A stretch of 64,000 nucleotides of DNA from Ectobius pallidus (taxonomy: Eukaryota; Arthropoda; Insecta; Blattodea; Ectobiidae): NCBI GenBank assembly GCA_964059195.1, contig CAXKWD010000010.1:186001-250000 (forward strand), in the 5' to 3' direction. How positions within the stretch are numbered: the first letter of the stretch is position 1; each line of letters opens with the position of its first letter. Below, one piece after another: positions 9,501-18,835 of this stretch. The notes under the pieces are model-generated. The model saw nothing but the letters and a program-made list of their open reading frames with translations. It was not told the DNA's origin and searched no databases. The position numbers were made by a program, and so were the translations under genes.

Positions 9501-12386
9501 GCTGTTGCGTAGCAATGTCAATATCAGACACATCACTTTTACAATTCAATGCATTTTTCAATGTCGAAACTTTTTCCTAGCAATGTAATTTTTAAAGACA
9601 ATTTAGCTGCCTAACAATGTAATTTTTCTATCACGAAAGGTTTGCCTAGCAATGCCAGTCTAAACCGGAAACTGTTGCCTAGCAATTAAGTTTTAAAACA
9701 GCTGACTCTTGCTTAGCAATGACATTTTGAACATGAAACTGTAGCTTAGCAATGCCATCTCCAAATACGAAACTGTTGCCTAGCAATATCTTCTATAAGG
9801 AAACGTTTTTAATCCTTCAATGATCAATACATACAATGAAAATATCGGTGATATGCTAATGTCAAAACATGGGTTGTAAATTTTACTTTAACAGAAAGAA
9901 TACTGCTGCCTAGCAATTAGTTTTAAAACACAAAAGCGTTGCCTAGCAATGCCATTTTAAACCGGAAACTGTTGCCTAGCAATGCCATAAAAAAGAACTG
10001 TTGCCTAGCAATGTAATTTTAAACACAATATTGCTACCTATTATAAACTTTTAAATAATATACTGTTGCGTAGGAATGTCAATTTCAGACACAAAACCTT
10101 TACTTTTCAATACATTTTTCAAAGTCGAAACTTTTTCCAAGCAATGTAATTTTTAAAGACAATTTGGCTGCTTAACAATGTAATTTTGCTATGACGAAAG
10201 TTTTGCCTAGCCGTGCCAGTCTAAACCGGAAACTGTTGCCTAGCAATTAAGTTTTAAAACACCTGACTGTTGCTTAGCAATGACATTTTGAACAAGAAAC
10301 TGTAGCTTAGCAATGCCATCTCCAAATACGAAACTTTTGCCTAGCAATGTCATCTATAAGGAATAGTTTTTAATCCTTCAATGATCAATACATACAATGA
10401 AAATATCGGTGATATGCTAATGTCAAAACATGGGTTGTAAATTTTACTTTAATAGAAAGAATACTGTTGCCTAGCAATGTGTTTTAAAACACGAAAGTGT
10501 TTCCTAGCAATGCCATTTTAAACCGGAAACTGTTGGCTAGCAATGCCATCAAAAAGAACTGTTGCTTAGCAAAGTAATTTTAAACACAATATTGCTTCCT
10601 ATTATAAACTTTTAATTAATATACTGTTGCGTAGCAATGTCAATTTCAGACACAAAACTTTTACCTCTCAATGCATTTTTGAAAGTCGAAACTTTTTCCT
10701 AGCAATGTAATTTTTAACGACAATTTTACTGCCTAACAATGTAATTTTTCTATCACGAAAGTTTTCCCTAGCCATGCCAGTCTAAAAAGAAACTGTAGCC
10801 TAGCAATGAAGTTTTAAAACACCTGACTGTTGCTTAGCAATGACATTTTGAACAAGAAACTGTAGCTTAGCGATGCCATCTCCAAATACGAATCTGTTGT
10901 CTAGCAATGTCATCTATAAGGAACAGTTTTTAATCCCTCAATGATCAATATATACAATGAAAATATCGGTGATATGCTAATGGCAAAACATGGGTTGTAA
11001 ATTTTGCTTTAATAGAAAGAATACTGTTGCCTAGCAATGAGTTTTAAAACACGAAAGTGTTGCCTAGCAATGCAATTTTAAACCGAAAACTGTTGCCAAG
11101 CAATGTCATAAAAAAGAACTGTCGCTTAGTAATGTCATTTTTAAACACAATATTGCTACCTATTATAAACTTTTAAAAAATATACTGTTGCGTAGCAATG
11201 TCAATATCAGACACAAAACTTTTACAATTCAATGCATTTTTCAATGACGAAACGTTTTCCTAGCAATGTAATTTTTAAAGACAATTTAGCTGCCTAACAA
11301 TGTAATTTTTCTATCACGAAAGGTTTGCCTAGCAATGCCAGTCTAAACCGGAAACTGTTGCCTAGCAATTAAGTTTTAAAACAGCTGACTCTTGCTTAGG
11401 AATGACATTTTGAACATGAAACTGTAGCTTAGCAATGCCATCTCCAAATACGAAACTGTTGCCTAGCAATATCTTCTATAAGGAAAAGTTTTTAATCCTT
11501 CAATGATCAATACATACAATGAAAATATCGGTGATATGCTAATGTCAAAACATGGGTTGTAAATTTTACTTTAACAGAAAGAATACTGCTGCCTAGCAAT
11601 TAGTTTTAAAACACAAAAGCGTTGCCTAGCAATGCCATTTTAAACCGGAAACTGTTGCCTAGCAATGCCATCAAAAAGAACTGTTGCCTAGCAATGTAAT
11701 TTTAAACACAATATTGCTACCTATTATAAACTTTTAAATAATATACTGTTGCGTAGGAATGTCAATTTCAGACACAAAACCTTTACTTTTCAATACATTT
11801 TTCAAAGTCGAAACTTTTTCCAAGCAATGTAATTTTTAAAGACAATTTGGCTACTTAACAATGTAATTTTGCTATGACGAAAGTTTTGCCTAGCCGTGCC
11901 AGTCTAAACCGGAAACTGTTGCCTAGCAATTAAGTTTTAAAACACCTGACTGTTGCTTAGCAATGACATTTTGAACAAGAAACTGTAGCTTAGCAATGCC
12001 ATCTCCAAATACGAATCTGTTGCCTAGCAATGTCATCTATAAGGAATAGTTTTTAATCCCTCAATGATCAATACATACAATGAAAATATCGGTGATATGC
12101 TAATGGCAAAACATGGGTTGTAAATTTTGCTTTAATAGAAAGAATACTGTTGCCTAGCAATGAGTTTTAAAACACGAAAGTGTTGCCTAGCAATGCCAGT
12201 CTAAAACGGAAACTGTTGCCTAGCAATTAAGTTTTAAAACAGCTGACTCTTGCTTAGCAATGACATTTTAAACATGGAACTGTAGCTTAGCAATGCCATC
12301 TCCAAATACGAAACTGTTGCCTAGCAATATCTTCTATAAGGAAAAGTTTTTAATCCTTCAATGATCAATACATACAATGAAAATAT
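6554..12386. repeat. Satellite higher-order repeat copy interrupted by the LINE and lacking one monomer
   Basis: This continues the unit that begins at 3188. Ruler positions are 7045, 7603, 8164, 8726, 9284, 9846, 10407, 10967, 11529, 12090 and 12387. Without the LINE the unit is 5,902 bp: ten full monomers plus S. The order matches the 6,464-bp unit at 22291-28754 (for example AGCCTTTAATCC in m2, CCCTAGATGATC in m3, TTTTTAAACCCTC in m5, AAACGTTTTT in m6). However, after m9 one monomer (562 bp less overall) has been lost by fusion of m10 with m11 before S. Small private indels are present, such as ATATGTAATG near 8733. Confidence 0.85.
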
Positions 12387-13713
12387 CGGTGATATGCTAA
12401 TGTCAAAACATGGGTTGTAAATTTTACTTTAACAGAAAGAATACTGCTGCCTAGCAATTGGTTTTAAAACACAAAAGCGTTGCCTAGCAATGCCATTTTA
12501 AACCGGAAACTGTTGCCTAGCAATGCCATAAAAAAGAACTGTTGCTTAGCAATGTAATTTTAAACACAATATTGCTACCTATTATAAACTTTTAAATAAT
12601 ATACTGTTGCGTAGAAATGTCAATTTCAGACACAAAACCTTTACTTTTCAATACATTTTTCAAAGTCGAAAGTTTTTCCTAGCAATGTAATTTTTAAAGA
12701 CAATTTGACTGCTTAACAATGTAATTTTGCTATGACGAAAGTATTGCCTAGGCGTGCCAGTCTAAACCGGAAACTGTTGCCTAGCAATTAAGTTTCAAAA
12801 CACCTGACTGTTGCTTAGCAATGACATTTTGAACAAGAAACTGTAGCTTAGCAATGCCATCTCCAAATACGAAACTGTTGCCTAGCAATGTCATCTATAA
12901 GGAATAGTTTTTAATCCTTCAATGATCAATACATACAATGAAAATATCGGTGATATGCTAATGTCAAAACATGGGTTGTAAATTTTACTTTAATAGAAAG
13001 AATACTGTTGCCTAGCAATGAGTTTTAAAACACGAAAGTGTTTCCTAGCAATGCCATTTTAAACCGGAAACTGTTGCCTAGCAATGTCATAAAAAAGAAC
13101 TGTTCCTTAGCAATGTCATTTTTAAACACAATATTGCTTCGTATTATAAACTTTTAAAAATATACTGTTGCGTAGCAATGTCAATATCAGACACAAAACT
13201 TTTACAATTCAATGCATTTTTCAATGTCGAAACGTTTTCCTAGCAATGTAATTTTTAAAGACAATTTAGCTGCCTAACAATGTAATTTTTCTATCACGAA
13301 AGGTTTGCCTAGCAATGCCAGTCTAAACCGGAAACTGTTGCCTAGCAATGAAGTTTTAAAACACCTGACTGTTGCTTAGCAATGACATTTTGAACAAGAA
13401 ACTGTAGCTAAGCAATGCCATCTCCAAATACGAAACTGTTGCCTAGCAATGTCATCTATAAGGAATAGTTTTTAAACCCTCAATGATCAATACATACAAT
13501 GAAAATATCGGTGATATGCTAATGTCAAAACATGGGTTGTAAATTTTACTTTAATAGAAAGAATACTGTTGCCTAGCAATTAGTTTTAAAACACAAAAGC
13601 GTTGCCTAGCAATGCCATTTTAAACCGGAAACTGTTGCCTAGCAATGCCATCAAAAAGAACTGTTGCTTAGCAATGTAATTTTAAACACAATATTGCTAC
13701 CTATTATAAACTT
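12387..13713. repeat. Satellite monomers before the LTR element
   Basis: Two full monomers (rulers 12387, 12948, 13509) and the first part of a third, broken at 13713 inside sub-repeat 5 (TATTATAAACTT). The first monomer matches m1 of the higher-order repeat. The second carries the TTTTTAAACCCTC end typical of m5, so three monomers have been skipped by an internal recombination. Confidence 0.8.
13710..13713. repeat. LTR element target site duplication, left copy (ACTT)
   Basis: ACTT just before the TG start of the left LTR is repeated just after the CA end of the right LTR (18832-18835). The unbroken satellite reads TATAAACTTTTAAATAATAT. Element plus one 4-bp duplication (5,122 bp) accounts exactly for the excess distance between the satellite rulers at 13509 and 19192. 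Confidence 0.85.
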
Positions 13714-13736
13714 TGTGCCGCCTATATTTCGGCACA
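13714..13736 (+). promoter_or_regulatory. Perfect inverted repeat at the LTR 5' end
   Basis: TGTGCCG (13714-13720) and CGGCACA (13730-13736) are exact reverse complements separated by nine bases. The same structure opens the right LTR (18059-18081). An inverted repeat touching the integrase end could be a DNA recognition feature or a transcript hairpin. Which it is cannot be told from sequence. Confidence 0.7.
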
Positions 13737-14334
13737 CTGTATAATGTTCTTTTATGCCAAAGGTACTTACTATTATCTCGGTGGTCATCTCGCCTCGCGG
13801 ACTGTTTTCATTTTCATTTTTCTCCTTATTTCCTATCTCGCTGTTTTCTGACGTCACGAAGTCACGTGTTCCGGTTTGCTGGTAGATTTTTCGTGAGGGT
13901 TTAAGGCCTCGCTTCACGAACCTTTGAGAATTCAAGACCAGACTTCGGAAGCGAGCGGTTCTTCTTGGAGTCCATAGCCTAGGACTCTCCCTTAAGCTCA
14001 GGTATGCGGTAGTTTTTTTTTTGTCATTTCATATTTCTTTGTACCTGGTGGGTTTCTTTTGTTGCGTTTATTTCACTGCCGATTATGTTTAGTTAAGTTA
14101 GTTTGTTTTTGCCCACCAGTGTTTCTGATTATTATTAAATTTATTATTCTCTTCTGTTATTTTTAGTTTATTATAACTTATTCGGTACAGTCTTTTCAGT
14201 CGTAACTTCTTTCCGTGAGTTGAGATGGCCACACCCCCCCCCGTTGTTCTTATGGAGTTAGGGTGTTTAGGTATTTTCTTTTACATATTGTATGGCCTAA
14301 TTGTTTCTTGGTTTATTAACCTAACAAAGTTTGT

Positions 14335-14340
14335 AATAAA
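14335..14340 (+). promoter_or_regulatory. Polyadenylation signal AATAAA in the left LTR
   Basis: AATAAA is followed by a T/GT-rich stretch within the next 40 bases, as expected for a poly(A) site marking the R/U5 boundary. The right-LTR equivalent at 18683-18688 would end the genomic RNA. The orientation agrees with the primer-binding site. Confidence 0.6.
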
Positions 14341-14485
14341 TTGTTGAATCTGGTTTCAGTATTTCTGTATTTATAGGTATATTACGTTCCCTTCTTCTAT
14401 CCTTACTGTATTTTTCATTAAATTTTCTGTACGGGTCTGGAATTGCCCCTAATTATGGTGGCAGGCCCGAGAGGCACGCCACAAG

Positions 14486-14496
14486 TGGTAGCAGAG
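14486..14496 (+). promoter_or_regulatory. Primer-binding site for initiator-Met tRNA
   Basis: TGGTAGCAGAG lies two bases after the left LTR. It is complementary to the 3' end of animal initiator methionine tRNA (ending CTCTGCTACCA), an 11-base match. It fixes the element's orientation as plus strand and supports reverse transcription primed by host tRNA. Confidence 0.8.
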
Positions 14497-14699
14497 CTCG
14501 TCGATATCTGATTTCCAGTTATTTTTGCCGTTTTTCTGTAAGCTTTTTCAAAATTTTCAATTTTTTTATTATCCAGTTTTCGGGTTAGGGTAGTCATCTA
14601 ATTTTTTTTTCCCTGTCAGGTTAGTAGTTTCATTATTTTTCATGGCTGTATAGCCCCGGCGGTCTTTCTGTGAGCGTTATGCTTTATTTTTCAGTATTT

Positions 14700-15650
14700 G
14701 TACCATGCCGTTTTCATTCATATTTATAAAATTTTCTTCTATATCTGCTCTCGGCGTTCTGGTGAAATTTTCGTCAGATACGTAGGGTAATTGCTTTCGT
14801 TCCGGCAGTCTCACTAGAGCAAGTCTCTGTGGGTTTTTTTGCTGTCGGGTTTTGTTGGCTTGAGGCAGGGTAGTAAGTTTTTTTTTGAGCCGTTTCCGTG
14901 CTGCCTTCCGTGATGTTTTGTGCCCGTAAGACTGTGTTCATCAGCTATGTCTGGTGTTTAAGTGGCCAGTCTTTTCGAGGCCTATTTTTCCGGGGGCGGT
15001 GCGTGTGGTTTGTGCTCTGTTTTCATATCTTTTCATGCTTTAGCTGCCTGTTTTCTTTGGGAATATTTTGTCTAGCCCGTTTGCTGTTCTGTTTTGATAT
15101 CGTGCCTAGTAATTTTGCCATATGCACCATTCATCCACAGTCTTGCTGTTTTCTGAGCTAGGTTAGGGGCTTGCTGGGCCAAGGAATTTCCCGGGTTCTG
15201 TCCCGGTAGGTCTTCTTTTCTATGCCCACGAAGCATGAATTCGCAAGTTTTTTGAATAAGTAAATTGTAAATTGTAAATTATTTTCATCTAGTCTGAAAA
15301 TTTTTCTAGTATATTTCCTATAGGTACCATACCGTATTTCATTTCTATTTTTGCTCTCAGCGTTTTGACGGAATTTTTTTTGTCTGTTATGTTGGGTTAA
15401 TGGCCTCTGTTCTAGTCAGTCTCACGTGAGTAGTTCTCTGTGCTTTCTGAACTATGGGTTTTATTGGCGGAATAGTTTTGTAACCTTTATTACAGTCTTT
15501 CGTGGTTGGGTCCTAGTATAATTTTCTGGGTTTTTCCGAGGTTATTTTCCGGTCATTTCTTTGCCCGATAAACGTGTCTCATCAGCAAAGTTCTGGTGTT
15601 TTTTGGACCGTTTTGGTGGTAGTTTGTCCGAGGAAGTTTTCCGGATGTTG
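14700..15650 (+). repeat. Diverged direct duplication inside the LTR element
   Basis: The segment from about 14700 to 15020 reappears from about 15325 to 15650, offset 611-641 bp. Paired landmarks are TACCATGCCG / TACCATACCG (14701 / 15325), GCTCTCGGCGTTCT / GCTCTCAGCGTTTT, CAGTCTCAC (14806 / 15417) and TGCCCGTAAG...TCATCAGC / TGCCCGATAA...TCATCAGC (14921 / 15562). Divergence is far greater than between the LTRs, so the duplication is an old part of the family's interior and not a recent event. Confidence 0.65.
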
Positions 15651-18004
15651 TCCGCCCGATCGACGTGTTTTGTTATGGGGTAAGTTTTGTCAAATTTTCT
15701 ATCGAATTTAACCTGATATCTTGGGGATTTGTTTAGTCTTATACCGTTTGCATTGATTTTGGTACCTTTTAAAAATATTTCGCATTTGCATGACCTATTT
15801 CGGCGTCCAGTGCCGTAGTTTGGCTTTTCTTATTCAAAATTTCTCTCTCATTCATTCAGTAAATAATAAATGTTCTCCAGATTTCTTTATTCAATTTAGT
15901 AAGTACAAATATGCCAGTTTTCTCTTTTCACTTTTGCTAAATTTATTATAAATATTTAATCATGCTTTACATTCTGTAGTTACATTATATTTTTTATTCA
16001 ATCTCTCAATTTTCTTCGTATTCTTTCTTCGTCCGTTTGTCTCGGGGTTTTGCCTTCATTCTTGCTGTCCCTTGCGTGCGGGTGTTGGCCATCTTTCTGG
16101 TTTTGTTCTTTTGTTTGTTTGTTTTTTTTTTTCTTTGCCGCATACCTGGTGCTCTGGAGTTTACTCTCCGCTGACCCTGAAATAAAAATCACACCAACGA
16201 AATTTAGTGGGTCTAATAATAAATTATCTACATTATTATTTTGATCTCTGCTATCTCCAAAAATCGGTTGGCGTTCTTTTATGTAATACAGGAAAAAGAA
16301 TTATAGCATACTGTTGTAACAATTATTGTAAAAAAAAAAAATATTTTATTATTTGTATTTGACTAAATAAATTAACTAGGCCTATGAGCGTTGAATTAAT
16401 TTACATAGAAAAACATATAAGTTATATAGATATATTTTATAAAAACCAAAAACTCATCGATATTGTAAAGGATGTTTGTGCACTAGATTCATTCTCGTCG
16501 CCTTAGTTGTAATTCAGTTGTAATTCGTTCCTTTGCGTTTGCTAAACAAATTTAGACTTAAAGAAGTTCTGGTCTTGCCTAATTCAGCTTACGACAATTT
16601 TCTAAATGCACTTAGCATTAGGACATGTCCTCCTTTGTCACTTAATGGCCAAAATTTTCTATTTTTATATGCAAGTGATATTTGTATTCTTACTCTTATT
16701 ATGTTTTGTATGTTCGGTTCGCGGGTAGTGTTTTGCTGTAAGCACTGTAGCTTTCCCTTTTGATAGAGCGCTCAAATACTTATTACCATCGAACAATATC
16801 TGGAAGTCTACACTATTTATCCACTCCCGTTTCCGTTCCTAAAATTTCCATCATTATTTATTCTTTGAAGTCCGTACTTCATAATTTCATCGCATTTTCA
16901 TATCATAACATCCTCATACCATAACATCGGAACACCTCGACTTCTCAACAATTCTACTTTATCAAATCATTTTCATTAAAATTTTGTCTAATTTTATTCT
17001 AATTGTGTAATTGTTTTTACTTGCAACTGTATATAAATATTTCAAAGCATATTGTATTAAATGATAGTTTATTATACATTGCTTTATTGTGCTGATATTT
17101 CAGCTAGTATTTTTCTTTTGTATATATAAAGTTAACTATCGTAATTGTATTTAATGTAAAATATTCTTTAAATTTTATTAGTTGTCATGTCATTTTTTTT
17201 AATAAATTTTTCTATTGTAATACAATTTCTAATTGTGGTCCCTTCAGGACAACTTCACTCTTCGCCGTATTGAATTAATTAAAATTTATATTAAAAAAAA
17301 AATTTCAGCAAAATAAAATAAAATAAAAACAGGTAGATTGTTTTTACATAAAACACTATAGGGGGTAATTTGTTTGTAAGTACCTTTTTCTGCCGCTGTA
17401 TTTATTGATTTCAGCTTTCTATGTATGTTCGGATTGTGTCTGGTGGCTCCCTTGGCATCTACGCTGTTCTCTTCTTTGCTGGATGTGGCGCTAAGTCTTC
17501 ACTCTACGAACTCCTGAGGCCACATTTTGTCTACGGTGCTCAGATTCTCCTGGTAGCACGTTGAACACGTTCAACTTGGTTCCTTTTGATCTGATAGTAA
17601 TCATCAGGTCCGGCATCAGTGAGGGTTTGCTGCTATATCTTCGGTTTGGGTACATACACATTGTACCTGTCTTCATTCAAGCATGCAGAGTCCACTACTA
17701 TATTCTACTCACCATTACTACCCAAGAGTACTTATTGTGATGGGGTTATGTGTTGAAAAGGACTCCACTACCCCGTTATTCACTACATTAATTACAGTAA
17801 CAAATGGACTTGGTAAGCTGTAAATACACAAGTTTATGTATGTATTTTCTACTCCAATTTATTAGATGGACTATTATTATGAATCCATTGTCTACAGTTA
17901 AAATGGTGTTATAGTACATTCTTTTGTGGACCTCCTCGTGAGTTGTAGAAGTGAAGTGAAGATATAAACTTTTCCAATCTGCTCTGCAATAAAATTTATT
18001 TTTC

Positions 18005-18039
18005 GAAAAACATTTTTGAATTCTTCAAAAATGTTTTTC
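18005..18039 (+). promoter_or_regulatory. Perfect 16-bp hairpin next to the right LTR
   Basis: The arm GAAAAACATTTTTGAA (18005-18020) is the exact reverse complement of TTCAAAAATGTTTTTC (18024-18039), with a 3-base loop TTC. It ends 19 bases before the right LTR, where LTR elements keep their polypurine tract. It may be an RNA structure for packaging or strand transfer, or a remnant of a small inverted-repeat insertion. Confidence 0.75.
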
Positions 18040-18049
18040 TTTCTGCGTC

Positions 18050-18056
18050 GAGGGAG
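18050..18056 (+). promoter_or_regulatory. Possible short polypurine tract
   Basis: GAGGGAG, followed by TC, is the only purine run immediately before the right LTR. It is shorter than typical tracts and separated from the LTR by two pyrimidines, so the assignment is tentative. Confidence 0.35.
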
Positions 18057-18058
18057 TC

Positions 18059-18831
18059 TGTGCCGCCTATATTTCGGCACACTGTATAATGTTCTTTTAT
18101 GCCAAAGGTACTTACTATTATCTCGGTGGTCATCTCGCCTCGCGGACTGTTTTCATTTTCATTTTTCTCCTTATTTCCTATCTCGCTGTTTTCTGACGTC
18201 ACAAAGTCACGTGTTCCGGTTTGCTGGTAGATTTTTCGTGAGGGTTTAAGGCCTCGCTTCACGAACCTTTGAGAATTCAAGACCAGACTTCGGAAGCGAG
18301 CGGTTCTTCTTGGAGTCCATAGCCTAGGACTCTCCCTTAAGCTCAGATATGCGGTAGTTTTTTTTTAGTCATTTCATATTTCTTTGTACCTGGTGGGTTT
18401 CTTTTGTTGCGTTTATTTCACTGCCGATTATGTTTAGTTAAGTTAGTTTGTTTTTGCCCACCAGTGTTTCTGATTATTATTAAATTTATTATTCTCTTCT
18501 GTTATTTTTAGTTTATTATAACTTATTCGGTACAGTCTTTTCAGTCGTAACTTCTTTCCGTGAGTTGAGATGGCCACACTCCCCCCCCCCGTTGTTCTTA
18601 TGGAGTTAGGGTGTTTAGGTATTTTCTTTTACATATTGTATGGCCTAATTGTTTCTTGGTTTATTAACCTAACAAAGTTTGTAATAAATTGTTGAATCTG
18701 GTTTCAGTATTTCTGTATTTATAGGTATATTACGTTCCCTTCTTCTATCCTTACTGTATTTTTCATTAAATTTTCTGTACGGGTCTGGAATTGCCCCTAA
18801 TTATGGTGGCAGGCCCGAGAGGCACGCCACA
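18059..18831 (+). repeat. Right (3') LTR, 773 bp
   Basis: Near-identical to the left LTR: three substitutions and a longer C tract (ACACT plus 10 C around 18577-18590) account for all differences seen, about 0.4 percent substitution. AATAAA is at 18683-18688. The substitution at 18347 changes CAGGTATG of the left LTR to CAGATATG. Confidence 0.93.
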
Positions 18832-18835
18832 ACTT
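18832..18835. repeat. LTR element target site duplication, right copy (ACTT)
   Basis: This ACTT follows the terminal CA of the right LTR and continues into TTAAATAATATACTG, the normal continuation of sub-repeat 5. It pairs with 13710-13713. Confidence 0.85.

Larger units (their letters stand above)
13714..14483 (+). repeat. Left (5') LTR, 770 bp
   Basis: It starts TG and ends CA and is matched by 18059-18831. It contains a TATA-like TATAAT at 13740-13745, an AATAAA poly(A) signal at 14335-14340 and T- and C-homopolymer runs. Differences from the right LTR are G/A at 13858 vs 18203, G/A at 14002 vs 18347, T/A at the end of the T run near 14022, and a C tract of 9 near 14233-14242 that is longer in the right LTR. 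The short reading frames on both strands here are by-products of the LTR and are duplicated in the other LTR. Confidence 0.93.
14484..18058 (+). other. Interior of the LTR element, non-coding
   Basis: 3,575 bp, visibly T-rich on the plus strand, with no convincing protein. The short frames at 14898-15161, 15998-16192, 16050-16244, 16533-16763, 17491-17676 and 17898-18080 are low-complexity, overlap on opposite strands and show no known motif. Recognisable structure consists of the primer-binding site, a diverged direct duplication (about 14700-15020 and 15325-15650), poly(A)-like AT stretches around 16320-16450 and 16980-17300, and a perfect hairpin at 18005-18039. The rest is unassigned. Confidence 0.8.
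13714..18831 (+). mobile_element. Non-autonomous LTR retrotransposon (LARD-like), 5,118 bp
   Basis: Two direct repeats of 770 and 773 bp, each beginning TGTGCCG and ending GCCACA, flank a 3,575-bp interior. A primer-binding site follows the left LTR, and a 4-bp duplication of ACTT flanks the whole. No interior reading frame longer than about 90 codons was found in any frame, and no gag, protease, reverse transcriptase or integrase motif, so it would need enzymes from another element. The 4-bp duplication and TG...CA ends fit integration by a Ty3/gypsy- or copia-type integrase. The LTRs differ by only three substitutions and a C-tract length change, so the insertion is young. Confidence 0.92.

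Noticed and set aside
13651..13935. Minus-strand frame of 94 codons across the satellite/LTR border, with a twin at 17996-18280
   Set aside because: The shared part is LTR sequence read backwards. The two copies start identically because the LTR is duplicated and end differently in unrelated flanks, so neither is a gene. The plus-strand frames at 13713-13904 and 18016-18249 are rejected for the same reason.
14898..15161. Plus-strand frame of 87 codons in the LTR element
   Set aside because: Rich in Phe, Cys and Leu as expected from T-rich DNA, with no gag, protease, zinc knuckle or other motif. It overlaps the diverged duplication without conserved frame.
15998..16244. Overlapping frames of 64 codons on both strands around a T-run
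   Set aside because: Opposite-strand, low-complexity translations (Lys-rich one way, Phe-rich the other) of the same T-rich stretch. No domain is visible.
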